Positions 1 through 10,099 of a stretch of DNA of 64,000 nt are shown one piece after another. Below the pieces are notes generated by a model. That model made no database searches and was not told the origin of the DNA. It saw only the letters and a program-made list of their open reading frames with translations. Where the stretch lies: the NCBI GenBank assembly GCA_959347315.1, contig OY365814.1, positions 2,779,661 through 2,843,660 of the forward strand. Reading direction: 5' to 3'. Within the stretch, counting starts at the first letter, position 1. Every line of letters begins with the position of its first letter. Position numbers and translations under genes: made by a program. The DNA comes from Bimastos eiseni. Taxonomy: Eukaryota; Annelida; Clitellata; Crassiclitellata; Lumbricidae.

Positions 1-343
1 TTTGATACATCTCCCCTTTTCCAAACCAGATTAATGAACCTAATGTAGTGTGATGAGTTCAACAGGTAATCAATAAATCTAATGGGGAGTGTGGTCGGTC
101 TAAAACTCCGAGTTTTTGAACTTGAAACCAGTCCACTCGTTGCAGGTGTTGCACTCTGCTCATCAGGCGCCGAGACGTGACTCTGAGTTTCATTTTCTGG
201 CAAACTGATGATGGCTGGGTATTGTTAGGGTGATGCTGCCATCTGGACATAACCATGAACAAGCGTTGTGTGTCACGGGTCCACGTTGCTTCGTGATAGA
301 CACGGACCACATCACCGCTGTCAAGGGCGGAAGCGGTTTGCAT
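1..343 (-). pseudogene. Gypsy-like pol C-terminal tail remnant
   Basis: The minus strand holds an open stretch of 94 codons (59-343) with a segment reading SGDVVRVYHEATWTRD, which fits the chromatin-binding/GPY-like tail that follows integrase in Gypsy polyproteins. The catalytic integrase core that should precede it is missing: the sequence upstream (345-606) is instead a LINE 3' end. It is a remnant with no expected activity. Assignment rests on position in the element as much as on the residues. Confidence 0.5.
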
Positions 344-344
344 G

Positions 345-606
345 TGCGGTCATGGTACATCTTCTGCTTCTGCTGTCGATAACGTTGTCTCTTAAGTTTT
401 AAATGAGTCTACTGAGTCGGCCAATCTAACAGTAGATGGGAGACCGTTCCAATACCGCGGACCAGCGGCCGAGAAAGCACGGTCTCCGAAGCGCGACCTC
501 ATCCTTCGCACACGGAGATCGGTCTTCACAGATGATCTGAGTCGCAGACCGGACGTGGAGGAGTGAGTCCCGAAGCAGAAACCGTCTGGAATCTCTTAAA
601 CACCGT
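345..606 (-). mobile_element. LINE 3'-end fragment inserted in Gypsy pol
   Basis: On the minus strand an open frame ends FGDRAFSAAGPRYWNGLPS and about 14 codons later a stop near 397. The motif W-N-x-L-P preceded by A-G-P is the usual C-terminal signature of many CR1/Rex/Jockey-like LINE ORF2 proteins (family knowledge). It lies between the Gypsy RNase H/linker (above 610) and the Gypsy pol tail (below 343), so it is a 5'-truncated LINE insertion or a junction made by later deletion. Exact boundaries are uncertain. Confidence 0.75.
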
Positions 607-609
607 TGA

Positions 610-2130
610 GAACTCTTTCATATTGGCAGGAAATTCATCGTTGATCCAAGCTTTCACCTGACGAAGCTCTGGGTCTCTAACTGATTCCAGCCTGAACTGA
701 TCCAGTTATTTGGTACTGGCTGGAGAGTCATTTAATGTACTATGAACCATCACTTCTATGTCATCCTGCAATTCATGTTGTGTGACATCATAAGGGTTTG
801 TTGTCGCTCTGGAGAGGACATCAGCTACATGCATCTGAGTACCCAGTATATATTTAAGTTCTATGTCAAATTTCAGGAGCCTCAACAGCATTCTCTGTAG
901 TCTCGGGGAAGACTTTTCGAATGGTTTTAACAACACTCTTACCAATGGCTTGTGATCTGTATAATCAAGCGTCTTGGACCCATCTATGTACTGAGAAAAT
1001 TTTTCACAAGCAAATACAATTGCCAGTAGCTCTTTCTCAATTTGAGCATATCTCGCTTCTGTTTAGCTAAGGGCACGAGATGCATAGGCTATCGGTTGAC
1101 CATGTTGAAGGAACACTGATCCTATACCTGTGGAAGAGGCATCAGTCTTTTAACATGATTGCGCTTTGGGAGCAAAGAATTTGAGTACTAGAGCCTTGAT
1201 GATGTAGTTTTTAACTTATTTATTGCCATTTTATGTTGATTAGTCCATGTCCATTCCGTGTTTCTTTTCAACAAAGGCTCAGTAGCCGATGAAAAGTTTG
1301 GTATAAACTTTGATATGTAGGTGACCATTCCTAGGAATCGCGTAAACTCTTTTTGTCAGTAATGGCCGTAACCTTGGCGATGTCTAGAGCAACGCCCTCT
1401 GCTGAAATGAGCTGCCCTAAGTACTTAACACTTGAAACCTTCAGTTGAAGTTTTGCTTTGTTGAAACGCACATTTGCTTCCTTGGCTCTTTCAAGGACTT
1501 GTCTCAATATTAAATTATGTTGCTGTTCATCTCCAGCCGCAATAATGAGGTCATCAAAAACAATAAAAACACCATCGATATCCGCAAAGATCTCGAGACT
1601 TCGTTTCTGAAACACTTCAGAAGCTGATGATATTCCGAACGGAAATCTACGAAATCAGAATCGTCCAAAACGTGCACTTAAAAGTGCAGAGACGAGAACT
1701 CTCTGCATCTAACTTCACCTGCCAGAAACCATCTTTCATCTCAATGATTCTGAAAAGCTTCTTTCCATGGAGTTTGGGTAGAATGTCTTCACATGTTGGG
1801 ATACAAAAATGCTCTCGCTTATTTGCCTTGTTCAAGTCTCTGGGATCTAAACATAATCGCAATATTGATGACCCATCTTTCTTTTTCTACGATAAGCTAA
1901 CTGTTAACCTAGTCAGTCGGTTCATCTCTTTTTCGATGACACCACTAGTAACCAAGCTTTCAAGTTTGTATCTTAATTTTGGCTAAAGAGCAAATGGAAC
2001 GCGTCTGGGTGGATGAATCACTGGGCGAATTGAAGGGTCTAGAGAGATGTGATGTTCCATTGGAGTCCGATTCCTTTGAACAAATCATCAAATTCGTCCA
2101 GTAGTGTTCATTTCAGAAGGTTTAGGACAT
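610..2130 (-). pseudogene. Gypsy-like reverse transcriptase and RNase H remnant
   Basis: Minus-strand pieces read LCLDPRDLNKANKREHF (about 1790-1860), FRIIEMKDGFWQVKLD, then FDDLIIAAGDEQQHN (1510-1580), KVSSVKYLGQLISAEGV, then RNase H-like EKELLAIVFACEKFSQY (990-1060) and GTQMHVADVLSRA (800-860). These are the fingers, the catalytic palm (VFDD in place of the usual Y/F-x-DD context), the thumb region and the RNase H of Ty3/Gypsy pol. Several stops and frameshifts separate the pieces. The stretch 620-700 reads like the linker between RNase H and integrase (RDPELRQVKAWI). It cannot encode an active polymerase. Confidence 0.85.
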
Positions 2131-2199
2131 TTTCCTCAGGGCATTTCTATCGGACATCATCGCCTAGGATATTTCTCTCCCAGACATCCCCCTGATTGA

Positions 2200-2780
2200 T
2201 CACTTACTCGGCTTATATATCTATAAGCATCGCATTATAATGGTCATTTTAATTAATTATATACAATTAAATACTTATATATCAAACTCTGCTTGATATG
2301 CATTTATTGCGAACTTTGGTAAACCGTAACTTAGTTTGGTATTATACATTGCTCACAGCTATTTTCTTGCAAATGTCGTGCTCCCTCAATAGAAATAGAA
2401 GCTGTACCAATAAATCTGTATATAATCTTTGCTTTAAGGCTTCCAGTTTTTGCTCAAGCGCAATAATTAAAGCGGTCTTGTTTCATCAATCCAATTTCTA
2501 TTATTGCAGAAATTATTTTATCCAGCTTATAGTAAACCACATTATTTTGTTTCATCAATCCAGCTTAAACTTAGGCACCATACTTCTTATTGATGCCGCT
2601 TCTATAAAAGCGATAGGCCCCTATCCTCTCATCAATCAAGGTTCTGTTTAAGCAGAAATCTGTTCGTCGATCCAAATTCCATTTAGGCATGCCGCATGAT
2701 TCTGTTCATCAATCTAATTTCTACATAAGCACGATTTTTTTCATCGAACTAGCTTCCTTTTAAGCATATTTTTAATGAAT
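2200..2780 (+). repeat. Minisatellite of CATCAATCCAGCTTC type
   Basis: Diverged units of roughly 40-45 bp with a core like TTTCATCAATCCAGCTTC followed by TTAAGCA repeat through this AT-rich stretch. It sits between the Gypsy protease remnant (above 2880) and the reverse transcriptase (below 2130), so it probably entered the element after insertion. The same unit occurs at 28090-28230, 30130-30330, 32380-32520, 39778-40740 and 60275-60675. Confidence 0.7.
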
Positions 2781-2799
2781 CAATTTTGCGCAATATATT

Positions 2800-3290
2800 C
2801 ATGTGACAACATGAGGACAACCCTATGATTGTGGGTGCTTTAATCTCGATAATGAAGAACTTTAGAATGTGGCTTAGTTTTGTTATTACCCTACCCTTCC
2901 AGTATCACTTTAGTCTTCTGTAGCATGAGTCTGCCAGGAATCTTATTATCAGGCATTACATTCACTTCAGCACCGGTGCCCAGCTTGCATCAGATTTTTG
3001 CGCCACTGATTACTATGTCTTTACACCCGTCAGGTTGCTGCCCTTGATCCTGAGAACAGGAATTTAATTGTAACTTCTCCTATGTCAAAATCATTAATGT
3101 CTTGTTCTGCCTTTGGAAAGAGTTGTTATAAATGTCAGAAACCAGAACCATTTTGGCAGCATGTGTAAAGCTTCAAGACGGTTGCACGTAAGGGACAAAA
3201 CTCAACTCTTTCCAAAGGCAGGACACTTCTTCGGTTGAGGGTGGGTTCCACACTTTGTATATGTGCTTCAGTCAGGGTTGTTGTTTTTTG
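2800..3290 (-). pseudogene. Gypsy-like zinc knuckle and protease remnant
   Basis: On the minus strand near 3200-3270 the sequence reads KCGTHPQPKKCPAFGK, a zinc-knuckle-like motif typical of the Gag/Pol junction in this Gypsy group. Near 2960-3000 it reads CKLGTGAEVNVMPDNK, which aligns with the aspartic protease core D-T-G-A-E-V-N; the catalytic aspartate is glycine here, so the protease is dead. Stops interrupt the frame. It continues into the reverse transcriptase remnant beyond a minisatellite insertion. Confidence 0.7.
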
Positions 3291-3390
3291 TGTTATCTAT
3301 TGACCAGGAAGATTATTATACCCTTCCTATTCGGGTATTCATGTATCTTAACAAAAAAGACCCGTCACTTCCCGCTCCGAGTCGGAAGAC

Positions 3391-3632
3391 TGCTTAACAC
3401 AGTTAAAATGGCGTCTCCATACAAGAAACAAACCCAGATCGCTCAGTCACAGTCTGGCCAAGCACAGAACGATGCACAGGGATTTAAAAAGGCGAGCGGG
3501 GTATGTAGTAGCTGCCTTTCAGTTAGACAGCTGCACCTGCATGGACCGCGAAACAGCCCGTGTCCAGGTTCCAAGCAGCGACGCAGGCGGTGCATGCAAA
3601 GGCTGTCGAAGTTGGATCAGTCTTGGGTTTAG
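3391..3632 (+). pseudogene. Transposon-associated zinc-finger-like fragment
   Basis: A short plus-strand frame begins MASPYKKQTQ and contains CSSCLSVRQLHLHGPRNSPC followed by PGS. The C-x2-C-x11-H-x6-C spacing and the HGPRxxPCPGS phrase are familiar to me from N-terminal ORFs of retroelements in marine invertebrates, but I cannot name the family. The frame stops at 3632. It is probably the 5' end of a LINE or other element; function not assigned. Confidence 0.4.
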
Positions 3633-3725
3633 CCGATGAGGAGCGGGGGGATTTTTGGTCTCGTTGATCATTCGCACGGGAAATGCTGCAGGAGTGGAAG
3701 CAGTGGATGAGGCGGTCACAGATAC

Positions 3726-4553
3726 AGATTGCAATTCCGGAATTTCCGAATTCCAGAAATTTCGGTCTTTCATAAATACCGAAATTCCGAAATTCGTCAA
3801 ACACGATAACCGGAATTTCGGAAGGGAAATGATGGGTTTAAAGAGCAGTTATTATCATTATTAGTATCATAATTCATAGAACACAAGATCTTTTGTTTAT
3901 ATATATATATATATATATATATGAATACGAAATGACCTAGTAGACCCTATATTTCATGTGAGATATGACTTTGAATTATTGCGCTATTAGGATTATGAAC
4001 TATGGGCAAAAAGACTCTCCTTGTTTTTCTGTATTTCTAACGTTTTTTTCGGAAGGTTCGATAATCCGAAGAAAATTGTCTAGTCGATGCAATCTTCGGA
4101 TTATCGAACCTTCGGACTATCGAACCTTCAGACTATCGAACCCTAGACACTCTCGAGTTTACACTAATCTTCAGACTATCGAACCTTCGGACTATGGCAC
4201 CTTCGGACTATGGAACCTTCGGACTATCGAACGGTCCCCGATGCATCATGGATTCATTAACACCGTGGATTATATGCTATATCTCTGTTCTTTAAATGTG
4301 TGACTTTTTCACTATTTCTTTGACCATTGTCACTGAATATTAACTTTGTGATAATACCTTCGACGCTACATAGTTTGGTACTATACTAGTTAAGAAGACA
4401 TAAAACTAGTGTTTGAATTTGTTGGAAATTTTTAAAAATTGACAGTGATAGTCGGTCAATACGTTCATAATGAGAATTGCGGAATAATTTCGGAATTTTA
4501 CCGAAAATATACCGAAATTCCGGAAAACAGATTATGGCCCGGAATTGCAATCT
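3726..4553 (+). mobile_element. MITE family B, copy 1
   Basis: The unit starts with AGATTGCAATTCCGG and ends with CCGGAATTGCAATCT, a perfect 15-bp inverted repeat that continues imperfectly with further AATTCCGGAATTTC-like words for about 90 bp on each side. It has no coding capacity. A second copy (21619-22387) and a truncated third (17393-17733) share its internal sequence and right end. The right flank continues CTAG, so a TA target typical of Tc1/mariner-like elements is possible but unproved. Inside it lies an array of the TTCGGACTATCGAACC phrase (4046-4234). Confidence 0.85.
4046..4234. repeat. GGACTATCGAACCTTC phrase array inside MITE B
   Basis: A 16-bp phrase (TTCGGACTATCGAACC) occurs once in inverted orientation (GGAAGGTTCGATAATCCGAA, 4048-4068) and then about seven times in direct orientation with drift. 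A CTCGAGTTTACACTAATC segment in the middle recurs in the foldback elements at 48480-48652. So the MITE has captured, or shares ancestry with, foldback family A. The same array is in MITE copy 2 at about 21878-22045. Confidence 0.8.
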
Positions 4554-4638
4554 CTAGTCATGAGATTAGGTTGTACGAACAGAATAAGATATTTCTGTCT
4601 CTGAAAGACACGAAAAAAATGGATATCACCAGATGGAA

Positions 4639-5240
4639 TTACGACAGAGGCATACCAGCATTATCAATCCAAGATAGAAATTGACTTCTCCGAAGTATTC
4701 TACCAGGAGTCAGCTCTGTCCCCATAGGCACAACCAGTAGTTCTTCACGAACAAACCCACGACCAGGTCCATCCAATAGATGATACAACGCTGGCTGGTC
4801 GACCTGTCGGATGACATGCGATATTGTGTGAATGGTGATTGACCAGTTAGGATCTGTGGCCCACCTGCTGCCGCCCTCGAGTTCACCGGACGCGTGTAAG
4901 AAACGGACGAGAACATCGTGTCCAAGAATAGGCTCATCCATTCCGTAAACACGAAGCGCTGGAAGGGAGGATCTTTGCAAACGCTATCCGCCTTAATTGC
5001 GTCAGCCGGTTTCATGCCATGCTTTCCGATCAAACGTGTAGGCTCGTTATTCAATGCATTCACCACATCGGGCAGCCGTCGTACCCATTCAACAGACCGC
5101 TTCGAGGAATCTCGTGCAGCAAGAAGTAATTCTTGAGCGTACTGAGCCCCAAACAATCGCTGAGCCAACGTTTTGTTGAATCGTTCGACTATACCCTGCT
5201 GAAGATGATTTGCAGCTTGTCCCCGCTTCAAAACAACATT
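4639..5240 (-). pseudogene. Retroelement integrase C-terminal remnant
   Basis: Minus-strand frames read QQGIVERFNKTLAQRLFGAQ, then SSKRSVEWVRRLPDVVNALN, then after a frameshift SGELEGGSRWATDPNWSI and RGFVREELLVVPMGTELTP. This is the second half of a retroviral-type integrase core plus the tail found in a class of LTR retroelements of aquatic animals. The N-terminal part of the core is missing, replaced by an ATGT microsatellite, and at least one frameshift is present. It is different from the Gypsy copy at 1-3290. Confidence 0.75.
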
Positions 5241-5242
5241 AT

Positions 5243-5376
5243 GCTTATTCATGTATGTATGTATGTATGTATATATGTATGTATGTACGTATGTATGTAT
5301 GTACGTATGTATGTATGTAAGTATGTATGTATGTATGTGTGTATGTGTGTAATGTATGTATGTATGTATGTATGTT
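5243..5376 (+). repeat. (ATGT)n microsatellite
   Basis: About 33 units of the tetranucleotide ATGT with scattered substitutions. It abuts the truncated integrase remnant. Another array of the same motif lies at 8891-9002, and the complementary-type CATA array at 55022-55112. Confidence 0.95.
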
Positions 5377-5768
5377 TTGTAGGTCATCTTATAGTTCTTT
5401 CTGTTTTTTGTGCACACGTTATTTTGTTTTTTGATGAATTGTAATAACTTAACTGCCTGTAGCTGCTGTAATAGAATGTTTCATTTATTGTGCAGCTAAG
5501 ATGTAACTACAGACTCTCCTCATTGGACCTGTGACTACTGTACTTTGTCTCTACTTCCTTTCAATCACCTTGAGGATGACCGTGATTTTCTAAGTGCCCT
5601 AGGAGAAGAGTTGCTTACCCACTAAATTATAAAGAGGGAGGAGAGCTTCTCTAAATTGCAAGTTTATACCGATGAGACTGAGTCCCGAATCCAACCTAGA
5701 CCCGATGCCAATAATTTCACTTACAGGCCAAATGAAAGTTCCTACCACTCTCCTATAGTTTAAGTCTA

Positions 5769-6450
5769 TTGATTGTACCAGATTCTGACCAGTTTTCGAT
5801 AATGCATGTCAACTGTCGAAGCATCAATCATAAAATACCTGACTTACTTATTTTATTGGAAGCACTTCCAGTAGATACATTAGCAGCTACTGAAACCTGG
5901 TTGGATGAAGCTACTTCAACCCAGAGTTTTATCCCTGGTTACACTTTTATTAGCAGACATAGATCTACCGGTCGTGGGGGAGGAGTGGGTTTCTTCATCA
6001 AATCAATTTTTACTTACTCTCATATGGATAACCAATTTGATCATTCTACTTATGAGAATCTATTTATTCACCTTATTTTGTCGAATATTATACTTATTAT
6101 ACTTTTGGAGTTATTTATAGACCCCCCGCTACCAAGGATGTTGAGGCATTTACCTCAGGCTTTGGACATTTAACTTCTTCTCTTAATAAGAAAAATAAGG
6201 AGGCTATTATCCTTAGTGACTTTAATATTGACTTATTAAAGGCTCAGGATCACATGATGACTAATAACTTCATTGATTCATTATCTGCCAACCATTTCCT
6301 CCCGGCAATAGTTAAGCCCACTAGAATAACTCCTTTTACAGCAACTCTAATTGATAACATTCTACTTAATACTCCAACTAAACTAATTGATTCCATCAAA
6401 ATTGCTACCAAGAATGAATATTTCTGACCACCTACCAGTAATGTCTCGAG
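5769..6450 (+). pseudogene. LINE endonuclease remnant
   Basis: The first 110 codons read as a clean AP-endonuclease start: FSIMHVNCRSINHKIPDLL, then LAATETWLDE (the catalytic-metal glutamate region, E-T-W-L) and RHRSTGRGGGVGFFI. The frame then shifts near 6170; the following sequence still contains IILSDFNIDLLKA-like and NISDHLPV-like words in other frames, matching the D-x-N and S-D-H motifs of the nuclease. Function in a living element would be target-site nicking. Here it is broken. Confidence 0.8.
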
Positions 6451-6959
6451 TAAATAGCGCCCTGTTGTGTGATAAGTCTTCCTCTTCTCTTGAAGAGGTT
6501 AGAAAAATCGATAAGTTTTTTACAGCTAAATTTAAATTTCTCCTCGATCAGTGTAATTGATCACCAGTTTATGCATACTGCCATGAGGGTACCCCTGATG
6601 TTGCATTTTATACATTTTCTTCTATATTGACAACCCCACTTATAATATAGCTTTTCTTAAAATTGATAAGCTTGTAAGTAATTGTAATAAATTCAAAAAT
6701 CCTTGGATGACTGCTGGCCGTCTTAAGTCATCCCAAAAAATAAAAATTATATCGGAAATTTATTAAATACCCAACTGCTATTAATTAAACAAAACTTTGT
6801 GCTTTTCAGAAATAAATTTATGGCATTAAGAATCAAGGCTGAGCAGTCATATTACGAATCTCAATTTATGCAATACGCTAATGACTTAAGAAAAACTTGG
6901 CGTGTCAGTAAATCCATTATCAATAGTAATCATCCTGATAAATTTACTCAGTTTTTAAC

Positions 6960-8650
6960 TATTTCGGAGAACTAAATTACGAATCCTAATATCATGGCTG
7001 AGAAGTTCAAGAATTACTTCACTGACATTGCTGAATCACTGGTCAATAAAATACCTCCTTCATCCATATCTTTTGAAAATTATCTTAATACTCCAAGGCC
7101 AAACTCTTTTGCAGTCTTTCCTACCTCTGAAACCGACATAATTTCTATTAGTCGCTGACTAAAATCTACACGCAGTACTGGCTTAGATAAACTTGATCCT
7201 TCTACTATCCTCTCTGTCATTATAGCTACTCTCTTATCAACTATATTTAACTGCTTTCTCTATTCTGGTATATTTCCATCTGCGCTCAAATTAGCAAAAA
7301 TTGTCCCTATCCTTAAACAGGGCACTCCTGACGATTTAACTAATTAAAGGCGTATGTCATCTCTCCCATATTTCTCTAAGTTACTCGAAAAACTTATGTA
7401 TAACAGGCTCTATGATTTCATTACTAGAAGGAAAATCCTTTATCCTTTCCAACATGGTTTTCAACCCGGCCATTCCACATCCATGGCACTCCTTAATATC
7501 CAAGAGAATATTACCACCACCATTGATATTAATAAATTTTCTATTGGCATATTCCTCGACATTGATTCTTTTGATTCTGTGGATCATTCTATTTTGCTTG
7601 CTAAACTTCTAAATATAGGGATTAGAGGCACTCACTTATCGTGATTTAAAAGTTATCTCATCAATCGTCAACAACGTGTCGACTGTCAGAAACACTTATC
7701 GAAACTAAAACTAATTAAATATGGTGTTCCTCAAGGATCCATTCTTGGTCGCTTTTGTTTTTAATTTTCATTAATGACCTTCCAAATTCTTCATGTTTAG
7801 CTGAATTCATCTTATTCGCTGATGACTTCAACGTATTTTTTTCACACAAGATTTATGAGAATCTGTTTGTTCTGGCCAATCAGGAATTACATTACAGAAG
7901 ATTGCTGAATGCTTCAAGAGTAATAAGCTTTCCCTGAACATTACTAAAACCAACTTCATCCTTTTTTGTTCTCATAGAAAGAAAATTCCTCAAACTCCAT
8001 ATGCTATTTTAATTGATAGTTTTAAGATCCCACAAGTGGTATCAGTCAATTTTTTGGAAGTTCACTTAGATCAGCATCTAACCTGGAATACTCACATAGC
8101 CCAAATTTCTTCTAAGATCCCAAAAAATGTAGGTACTTTATCTCGCATTGCTTACCTGCTTCCTCTCCACCTACGACTTACTCTTTACGATACACTTGTC
8201 CACCCTTACTTATCATATTGTGCCATGGTATGGGCTTCTAATTATGTCTTTAGGTTGAAAAGACTTGTTACCTTACAAAAAAGGGCATTGAGAGTTATTT
8301 CGGGATCTTTTCACTATGCTTCCTCCCTCCTCTTTCAACAACTTGGTATCCCACGCCTGGATCAAATTAAAATCATACAAATTTGTGAATTCCTATATAA
8401 ATATAATTCGAATACTTTACCTCCTACTTTTGATGGCTACTTCCAACCAATTTCTTCAGTTCACGACTATGAAGTGAGATCTGCTTCAAATATAAGAGAT
8501 TTTTTTTCAAGAACTAACTCACGTCAATTTTCTCTTAAATTTGTGGGTGCGAGTTTATGGAATGGCCTTCCTTTGCAGCTTAGAAATTTGTCTAGTCTTT
8601 ATGCATTTAAAAAGCATCTTCGTATACATGTTCTCTCACAGGCTTATTAA
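6960..8650 (+). pseudogene. LINE reverse transcriptase and C-terminal domain remnant
   Basis: Words recognisable as the LINE polymerase include PFQHGFQPGHSTSMAL (7440-7490), FSIGIFLDIDSFDSVDH (7540-7590), YGVPQGSILG-like sequence (7720-7750) and ILFADDFNVF (7810-7840), the A-D-D catalytic box. The last 204 codons (8036-8650) are open and run through LTLYDTLVHPYLSYCAMVW, RALRVISGS and the closing WNGLP motif. Stops at several points and at least two frame changes separate these pieces, so no active enzyme is made. Confidence 0.85.
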
Positions 8651-8890
8651 TTCCGTATCGTGTGCATTTTAGTTCATTAGTTAAGCTTACTTCTAACTAT
8701 ACTGCATATTTTACCATATCCGTCTGCATATTTGTGTTATTTCAAAACTACTGGGGGGCATAGTAAGCGGGGCTTAGGCCCTTTTGGGTTTCTCCCTTTG
8801 AGCCATTGGTTCGGTATTTTCTTGTATATATGTTGTTTTTGTATATAATTTCCTTGGTTTCAATAAAACAACTTGACTTGACTTGACTTG

Positions 8891-9002
8891 AATGTATGTG
8901 TGTGTATGTATGTATGTATGTACATTGTATGTATGTATGTATGTATGTATGTATGTATGTATGAAATGAAAATTCATACATGCATACATGTATGTATGTA
9001 TG
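8891..9002 (+). repeat. (ATGT)n microsatellite at LINE 3' end
   Basis: Tandem ATGT units directly follow the ACTTG tail of the LINE at 5500-8890. The right end contains ATGAAATGAAAATTCATACATGCATACATG, so orientation switches from GTAT to CATA near 8970, giving a short palindrome. Confidence 0.9.
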
Positions 9003-9339
9003 AATGATCAGAGTATGCGAGACAACGTCCATACCCACGTCTATGCCGACGTGGTTTTATCTAGAACATGTAATTCAATAGTGTAGGATTCAATGCTTGC
9101 TTGCATAATAATTAATCCAAGCTTTAAGAGGCGATTAAGTAATTTGTAGGCCCATGCAACATACGCATACAGCGAAGCAGAAACCGCCAATTCAGCCCGG
9201 CGGGGGTGTCGACGCTGCACCTATGATGCTTGAAGAGGAGGCCGAATCGATGAGACGTAGCCTAATCCTTTCTTCTCCACCTACATGTACCCAACCACCA
9301 ATCTGAATTCACCCAGACAAATGGGGATTTATACATTTT
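9003..9339. other. Gap with no recognised feature
   Basis: No convincing exon, RNA or element end was seen. A short GC-rich stretch (9190-9250) is unlike its AT-rich surroundings but matches nothing I recognise. Confidence 0.4.
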
Positions 9340-9612
9340 TTCAATGGGCTGAATTAAAACCAGGATATAGTCAGAGGAGCAAATGTCCTACGCAAACTCT
9401 AGGCAGGGGCACTTGTCAGGGTAGCAATTATCTAGGGGCAATGGTCCGGGGAGCAGTTGTCCATGGGATTGAGGGGCAGATGTCCTACACTTGTTGGGTG
9501 AGCTGTATGGTCAAACCGGGGAGGGGGTTATTGTGGAAGTCTGGGGACAATTGTTCGGGAGGGAAGTTTCTGAAACAATTGTCTGGGAGGGCAAACGGGA
9601 AGGCTGGATGGT
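9340..9612 (+). repeat. Degenerate GGGGCAATTGTCC minisatellite
   Basis: A G-rich phrase close to GGGGAGCAATTGTCC recurs with drift about a dozen times (for example GGAGCAAATGTCC, GGGGCACTTGTCAGG, GGGGCAATGGTCC, GGGGAGCAGTTGTCC, GGGACAATTGTTC). Phrase length is about 15-18 bp. The reading frame of 109 codons that spans it is a by-product of the repeat and is not called as a gene. Its layout resembles the iterated phrases of the foldback elements elsewhere in the window. Confidence 0.65.
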
Positions 9613-9922
9613 GAAAAATTGTCGTTATTAAATAATCAGGTATCTATTGGTGTTTCTTTTGTTTTCTAAGACGAGGCAGACCATGATGTCGCAGTCAACT
9701 TCAACTGCTGAAGGTACATCCATTCTTGAAGAAATCGTCATGCTTTGTAATGTAGGGAATACGTTTAAATGAGTCATAATTCACTTAATGTGAAAATATA
9801 TACTTTATTTAATTAGAAACATGTTCTCGACTTTATAATGCCTTGACGTTCGTACAACTGGTTTAGCTGTCTTTTTATGTTAGTTAATGAAATAGTATAC
9901 CAGGACATACGTGTACTATACA
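9613..9922. other. AT-rich gap
   Basis: No gene or element was recognised. It leads into the hairpin at 9923-9985. Confidence 0.4.
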
Positions 9923-9985
9923 GAATCAAGTGATAAGACGTAAACTTGGCACAAATTGAAAACTTTACGTCTTATCGCTTGATTC
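9923..9985. other. Hairpin, 22-bp stem with 19-nt loop
   Basis: The arm GAATCAAGTGATAAGACGTAAA (9923-9944) pairs with 9964-9985 across a 19-nt loop; only one position is a G-T/A-C mismatch. The size resembles a microRNA precursor, but a small palindromic transposon is equally possible because there is no known conserved sequence to compare. Confidence 0.5.
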
Positions 9986-10099
9986 AGTTAAGTATATCTT
10001 ACCGACAGCTTGTATCACCCTGGGTCTTCAGAAAGAACATCATTTTCCGCTGCGTCAGAGTTATCTGAGTCACACGCTGTTACTGTTAGTCGATGATGC

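Larger units (their letters stand above)
1..3290 (-). mobile_element. Decayed Ty3/Gypsy-like retrotransposon
   Basis: Read on the minus strand from high to low coordinates, this stretch carries in order a Gag-type zinc knuckle, an aspartic protease core, reverse transcriptase, RNase H, the linker that precedes integrase, and a C-terminal pol tail. That order is the Ty3/Gypsy order (family knowledge). Every domain is broken by stops and frameshifts, the integrase core is absent, and two other repeats interrupt it (a LINE end at about 345-606 and a minisatellite at about 2200-2780). No LTR was identified; the element may continue left of the window. It is a dead copy. Confidence 0.8.
5500..8890 (+). 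mobile_element. Near full-length but mutated LINE (Jockey/CR1-like group)
   Basis: From left to right on the plus strand: a short Cys-rich segment (HWTCDYCTLSLLPFNHL, about 5510-5570), an apurinic endonuclease remnant (5769-6450), a connector, a reverse transcriptase remnant (7130-7940), and an intact 204-codon C-terminal part (8036-8650) ending near WNGLPLQLRNLSSLYAFKKH. The 3' end is a run of ACTTG repeats (8864-8890), a tail type known for several CR1/L2-like LINEs. Internal stops and frameshifts show it is inactive, though longer and better preserved than the other LINE pieces here. Confidence 0.85.

Noticed and set aside
9285..9614. 109-codon plus-strand frame
   Set aside because: It is generated by the GGGGCAATTGTCC minisatellite; Gly-rich repeats follow the phrase, and no splice or motif support exists.
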